7,902 nt of DNA, from the NCBI GenBank assembly GCA_046259385.1, contig JBJYWI010000005.1, positions 1 to 7,902 of the forward strand, written 5' to 3'. The notes below the pieces were generated by a model. It did no database searches. It was not told where the DNA came from and saw only the letters and a list, made by a program, of their open reading frames with translations. The number at the start of each line of letters is the position of its first letter. The stretch's first letter is position 1. Source of the stretch: CAVWDI01 sp046259385 (lineage in GTDB: Bacteria > Chloroflexota > Anaerolineae > Anaerolineales > UBA4823). Below, piece after piece: positions 5,981 to 7,902 of the stretch. Made by a program: the position numbers and the translations under genes.

Positions 5981-6682
5981 TTATGGATATCCGTGTTCCG
6001 GGTATATTTTCCAGCCTCGCTGGCGGGCGAGTTCAAGCAGGCTTTCATCCGCATATACAGCTGTTGGATTTCCAACCATTTCAAGCATAGATAAATCGGC
6101 GATGGAATCTGCGTACGAATAACTGCTTGCGTAATCGACCTGAAAACCGTTGCGCACCAGGTAATCCCTGGACATACTGGCTTTATATTCTTCAATGCAT
6201 GTGGGTTTCAAGCTTCGTCCTGTGAAAACATTGTCCATAATCTCAAATTTCGTCCCAACAAAGTGGTCGACGCCCAGTTTTTGGGCAGTCTTGCGCAGCA
6301 ACGGCTCAGGGCCGGAGGAGACCAGCATAACAAGATCACCATTGTCTTTGTGTTCATTTAATATCCGAATCGTGTCGGACCTCCAGAAGCGATCGAGGTA
6401 GTCTACGCTGTAGTCCCAGACCTTTTCCGCTTGCTCGAGTGAATACCCGCGCACAAACCAAGCCATATTTGCCGCCCAGGGAGCCCTGAAACCGCCTTCG
6501 GTGATCAACCCCGCCTTTTTAAGGAAGTAAAGCGGGTAATGATAACCAAGGTAAAGGTAATAGGTCCCGGTTTTTTCACGGTTCTGGCGGAAGTATTCCA
6601 TAAATCCTTTCCAAGTGCGCCCGCTAGTTAATGTGCCGTCGACATCAAAAAATGCAGCTCTGACCATGTCCCTGTCATCCAT
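5981..6682 (-). CDS. HAD-IB family hydrolase (phosphatase-like)
   Basis: A haloacid dehalogenase-superfamily protein of the phosphoserine-phosphatase-like IB group, 233 residues from the chosen start. Motif I FFDVDGTLT at 11-19 has nucleophile Asp13 and acid/base Asp15. Motif II is VSSG at 121-124, Lys167 in EEYK is the likely motif III lysine, and motif IV is YADSIADLSML with Asp192 and Asp196 for magnesium. Between motifs I and II lies a helical cap of about 100 residues rich in Tyr, Phe and Trp (YYLYLGYHYPLYF), suggesting a bulky or lipid-like substrate; this is inference. Start choice is uncertain. ATG 6682 has GGTGAT four bases upstream. ATG 6667 is also possible, and a GTG at 6730 would add 16 hydrophilic residues without a clear SD. 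It follows valS by 42-90 bp depending on the start, and is probably co-transcribed with it. Confidence 0.91.
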   Translation of the reverse strand: MDDRDMVRAAFFDVDGTLTSGRTWKGFMEYFRQNREKTGTYYLYLGYHYPLYFLKKAGLITEGGFRAPWAANMAWFVRGYSLEQAEKVWDYSVDYLDRFWRSDTIRILNEHKDNGDLVMLVSSGPEPLLRKTAQKLGVDHFVGTKFEIMDNVFTGRSLKPTCIEEYKASMSRDYLVRNGFQVDYASSYSYADSIADLSMLEMVGNPTAVYADESLLELARQRGWKIYPEHGYP

Positions 6683-6772
6683 TATAATCACCAGTTTTTC
6701 TTTCGATTCCCTTTGCTTATTATCTTTCACCTTGAAGAATTTAAGTTTGATTTCTGGATTAGATGATCGAAT

Positions 6773-7902
6773 TTATTCAAGTTCTTCAAGCTGTCTGGTT
6801 ATCTGGTCCCTTGATTTCTGGAAGCCTTCCAGTTTCAGTCGCTCTTTTTCCACTACCTGAGGAGGTGCTTTCTGGGTGAATGGTCCACCCAGCAGTTCCA
6901 TCAGGCGGATAATCTGGGTGTCTACTTCCGCAAGGTCCTGGTTCAGCCGGTTCCGTTCTTCTTCTTTGTCGACAGGATCTGACTGTTTCAAGTAAATATT
7001 ACTTGAGCCTACAACCAAAACGACATGATTCTCAGGTTTGCTTTCAATTCCATCGAAAACTTGAATGTTTGTGGAATCTATAAGCGCTAAAGAAGAAATA
7101 ACACCAAGCTGGTCTCTAAAAATTTTTGCTGAATCTGTTGATTCAATAATTGCAGAAGAGATTAGTTTGTTTTGAGGCACTTTTTCTTCAGAGCGATAAT
7201 TCCGGACTGCACGAATAACTTCCTTTATATCCTCAAATTCACCAATCTTATTTCTCTCCCAGCTCTCTGGCGGACGCGGTTCTGGCCAGGAGGCAATCAT
7301 TAACGCTTCCGGCCAGTCGGGAAGATCTGCAGCAAGCGGCGATTCAAGTACAGCGCTTTTAAGGTGTCCCCACAATTCTTCTGTCACGAAAGGCGTGAAT
7401 GGGTGCAGCATGCGCAGGCAGAGCTCCAGGACGCGTGCTAGGCTGTATGTTGTGAAGTAAGCTGCACTGCCACCTTTCCTAAGCTGCAGTTTAGCGATTT
7501 CAATGTACCAGTCTGCAAAATCCCCCCAGAAAAAATCATAGATCTGGCGCCCAGCCTCGCCGTACTGGTAGTTTTGAAACAGACGGTCCACATCTCTGAC
7601 CAGTCCCTGTAAACATGCCCATATCCATGAATCTGCCAGGGACCAGTCCGGGTCTCCGATTTGTTTCTCCGCTTCAAGGTCATCGATCGCCTTAATAACA
7701 AAGCGACCAGCGTTCCAGACTTTATTTGCGAAGTTGCGGTTTGCCTCAACTTTTTCCAGGCTGAGATTCATATCGTTGCCGGGTGTTGATCCAACCAGAA
7801 GAGTAAACCGCAGCGCGTCAGTGCCAAGTTCATCCATCACTACCAACGGATCAATCACATTGCCGGCGGTTTTGCTCATTTTGCGCCCGTCAGCATCCCG
7901 GA
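6773..7902 (-). CDS. valS: Valyl-tRNA synthetase, C-terminal part (5' end off the window)
   Basis: The last 375 residues of the class I synthetase that charges tRNA-Val; the full enzyme is usually near 880-900 residues. The frame is open to the right edge, and the visible part begins RDADGRK before the signature loop KMSKT, a variant of KMSKS, followed by AGNVIDPL as in ValRS. The anticodon-binding helical domain follows, with NRNFANKVWNAGRF, DFFWGDFADWYIEIAK and HPFTPFVTEELW. The last 70 or so residues form a charged coiled-coil arm (PVDKEEERNRL ... QLEELE), the tRNA-binding C-terminal domain specific to ValRS. The ATG at 7879 is internal, the Met of the signature loop, and is not a start. 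No T-box or promoter can be seen because the 5' end is absent. Confidence 0.97.
   Translation of the reverse strand, partial: RDADGRKMSKTAGNVIDPLVVMDELGTDALRFTLLVGSTPGNDMNLSLEKVEANRNFANKVWNAGRFVIKAIDDLEAEKQIGDPDWSLADSWIWACLQGLVRDVDRLFQNYQYGEAGRQIYDFFWGDFADWYIEIAKLQLRKGGSAAYFTTYSLARVLELCLRMLHPFTPFVTEELWGHLKSAVLESPLAADLPDWPEALMIASWPEPRPPESWERNKIGEFEDIKEVIRAVRNYRSEEKVPQNKLISSAIIESTDSAKIFRDQLGVISSLALIDSTNIQVFDGIESKPENHVVLVVGSSNIYLKQSDPVDKEEERNRLNQDLAEVDTQIIRLMELLGGPFTQKAPPQVVEKERLKLEGFQKSRDQITRQLEELE

Noticed and set aside
6683..6730. GTG at 6730 as start of the HAD gene
   Set aside because: No clear SD, and it adds 16 hydrophilic residues; family members usually begin about ten residues before DxDGT. 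It cannot be excluded.

Overview
The window is bacterial. It holds nine protein-coding genes, all on the minus strand, and the two at the edges are cut by the window. Genes are close-packed, most starts carry a Shine-Dalgarno sequence, and every intact protein belongs to a common bacterial family. No tRNA, rRNA, CRISPR array, insertion sequence or phage gene was seen. Base composition looks near-balanced and even across the window by eye (not computed), so nothing suggests a recently acquired island. The organism cannot be fixed from the sequence. The valyl-tRNA synthetase, the unusual Fpg/Nei glycosylase and the HAD-IB protein recall anaerobic lineages such as Chloroflexota or deep Firmicutes, but this is a low-confidence impression from memory.

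In the direction of transcription (right to left), the window opens with the last ~375 residues of valyl-tRNA synthetase (6773-7902). A HAD-IB phosphatase-like gene (about 5981-6682) follows. The longest gap, 174 bp (5807-5980), holds a possible 38-codon hydrophobic small ORF and a possible leaderless promoter. Next is a tight series of five genes: an EamA/DMT exporter (4943-5806), an alpha/beta hydrolase (4093-4884), an SDR dehydrogenase (3289-4041), a CysM-type cysteine synthase (2361-3275) and a small cupin (1971-2330). After 83 bp comes an Fpg/Nei-family DNA glycosylase (1081-1887), and after 70 bp alanine dehydrogenase (1-1010), which runs off the left edge.

The EamA-to-cupin block has gaps of 58, 51, 13 and 30 bp and is probably one transcription unit. 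It joins an exporter of the kind that moves amino acids with a cysteine synthase, and alanine dehydrogenase lies downstream, so a loose theme of amino-acid metabolism and export is plausible. The hydrolase and SDR have no identifiable substrates. No convincing rho-independent terminator was found, so transcription may run through several of these genes. No gap exceeds 300 bp.

No clearly new system was found. The observations most worth a second look are the 5807-5980 gap, an intergenic motif shared by the exporter and SDR genes, and atypical active-site residues in the glycosylase and the cysteine synthase.
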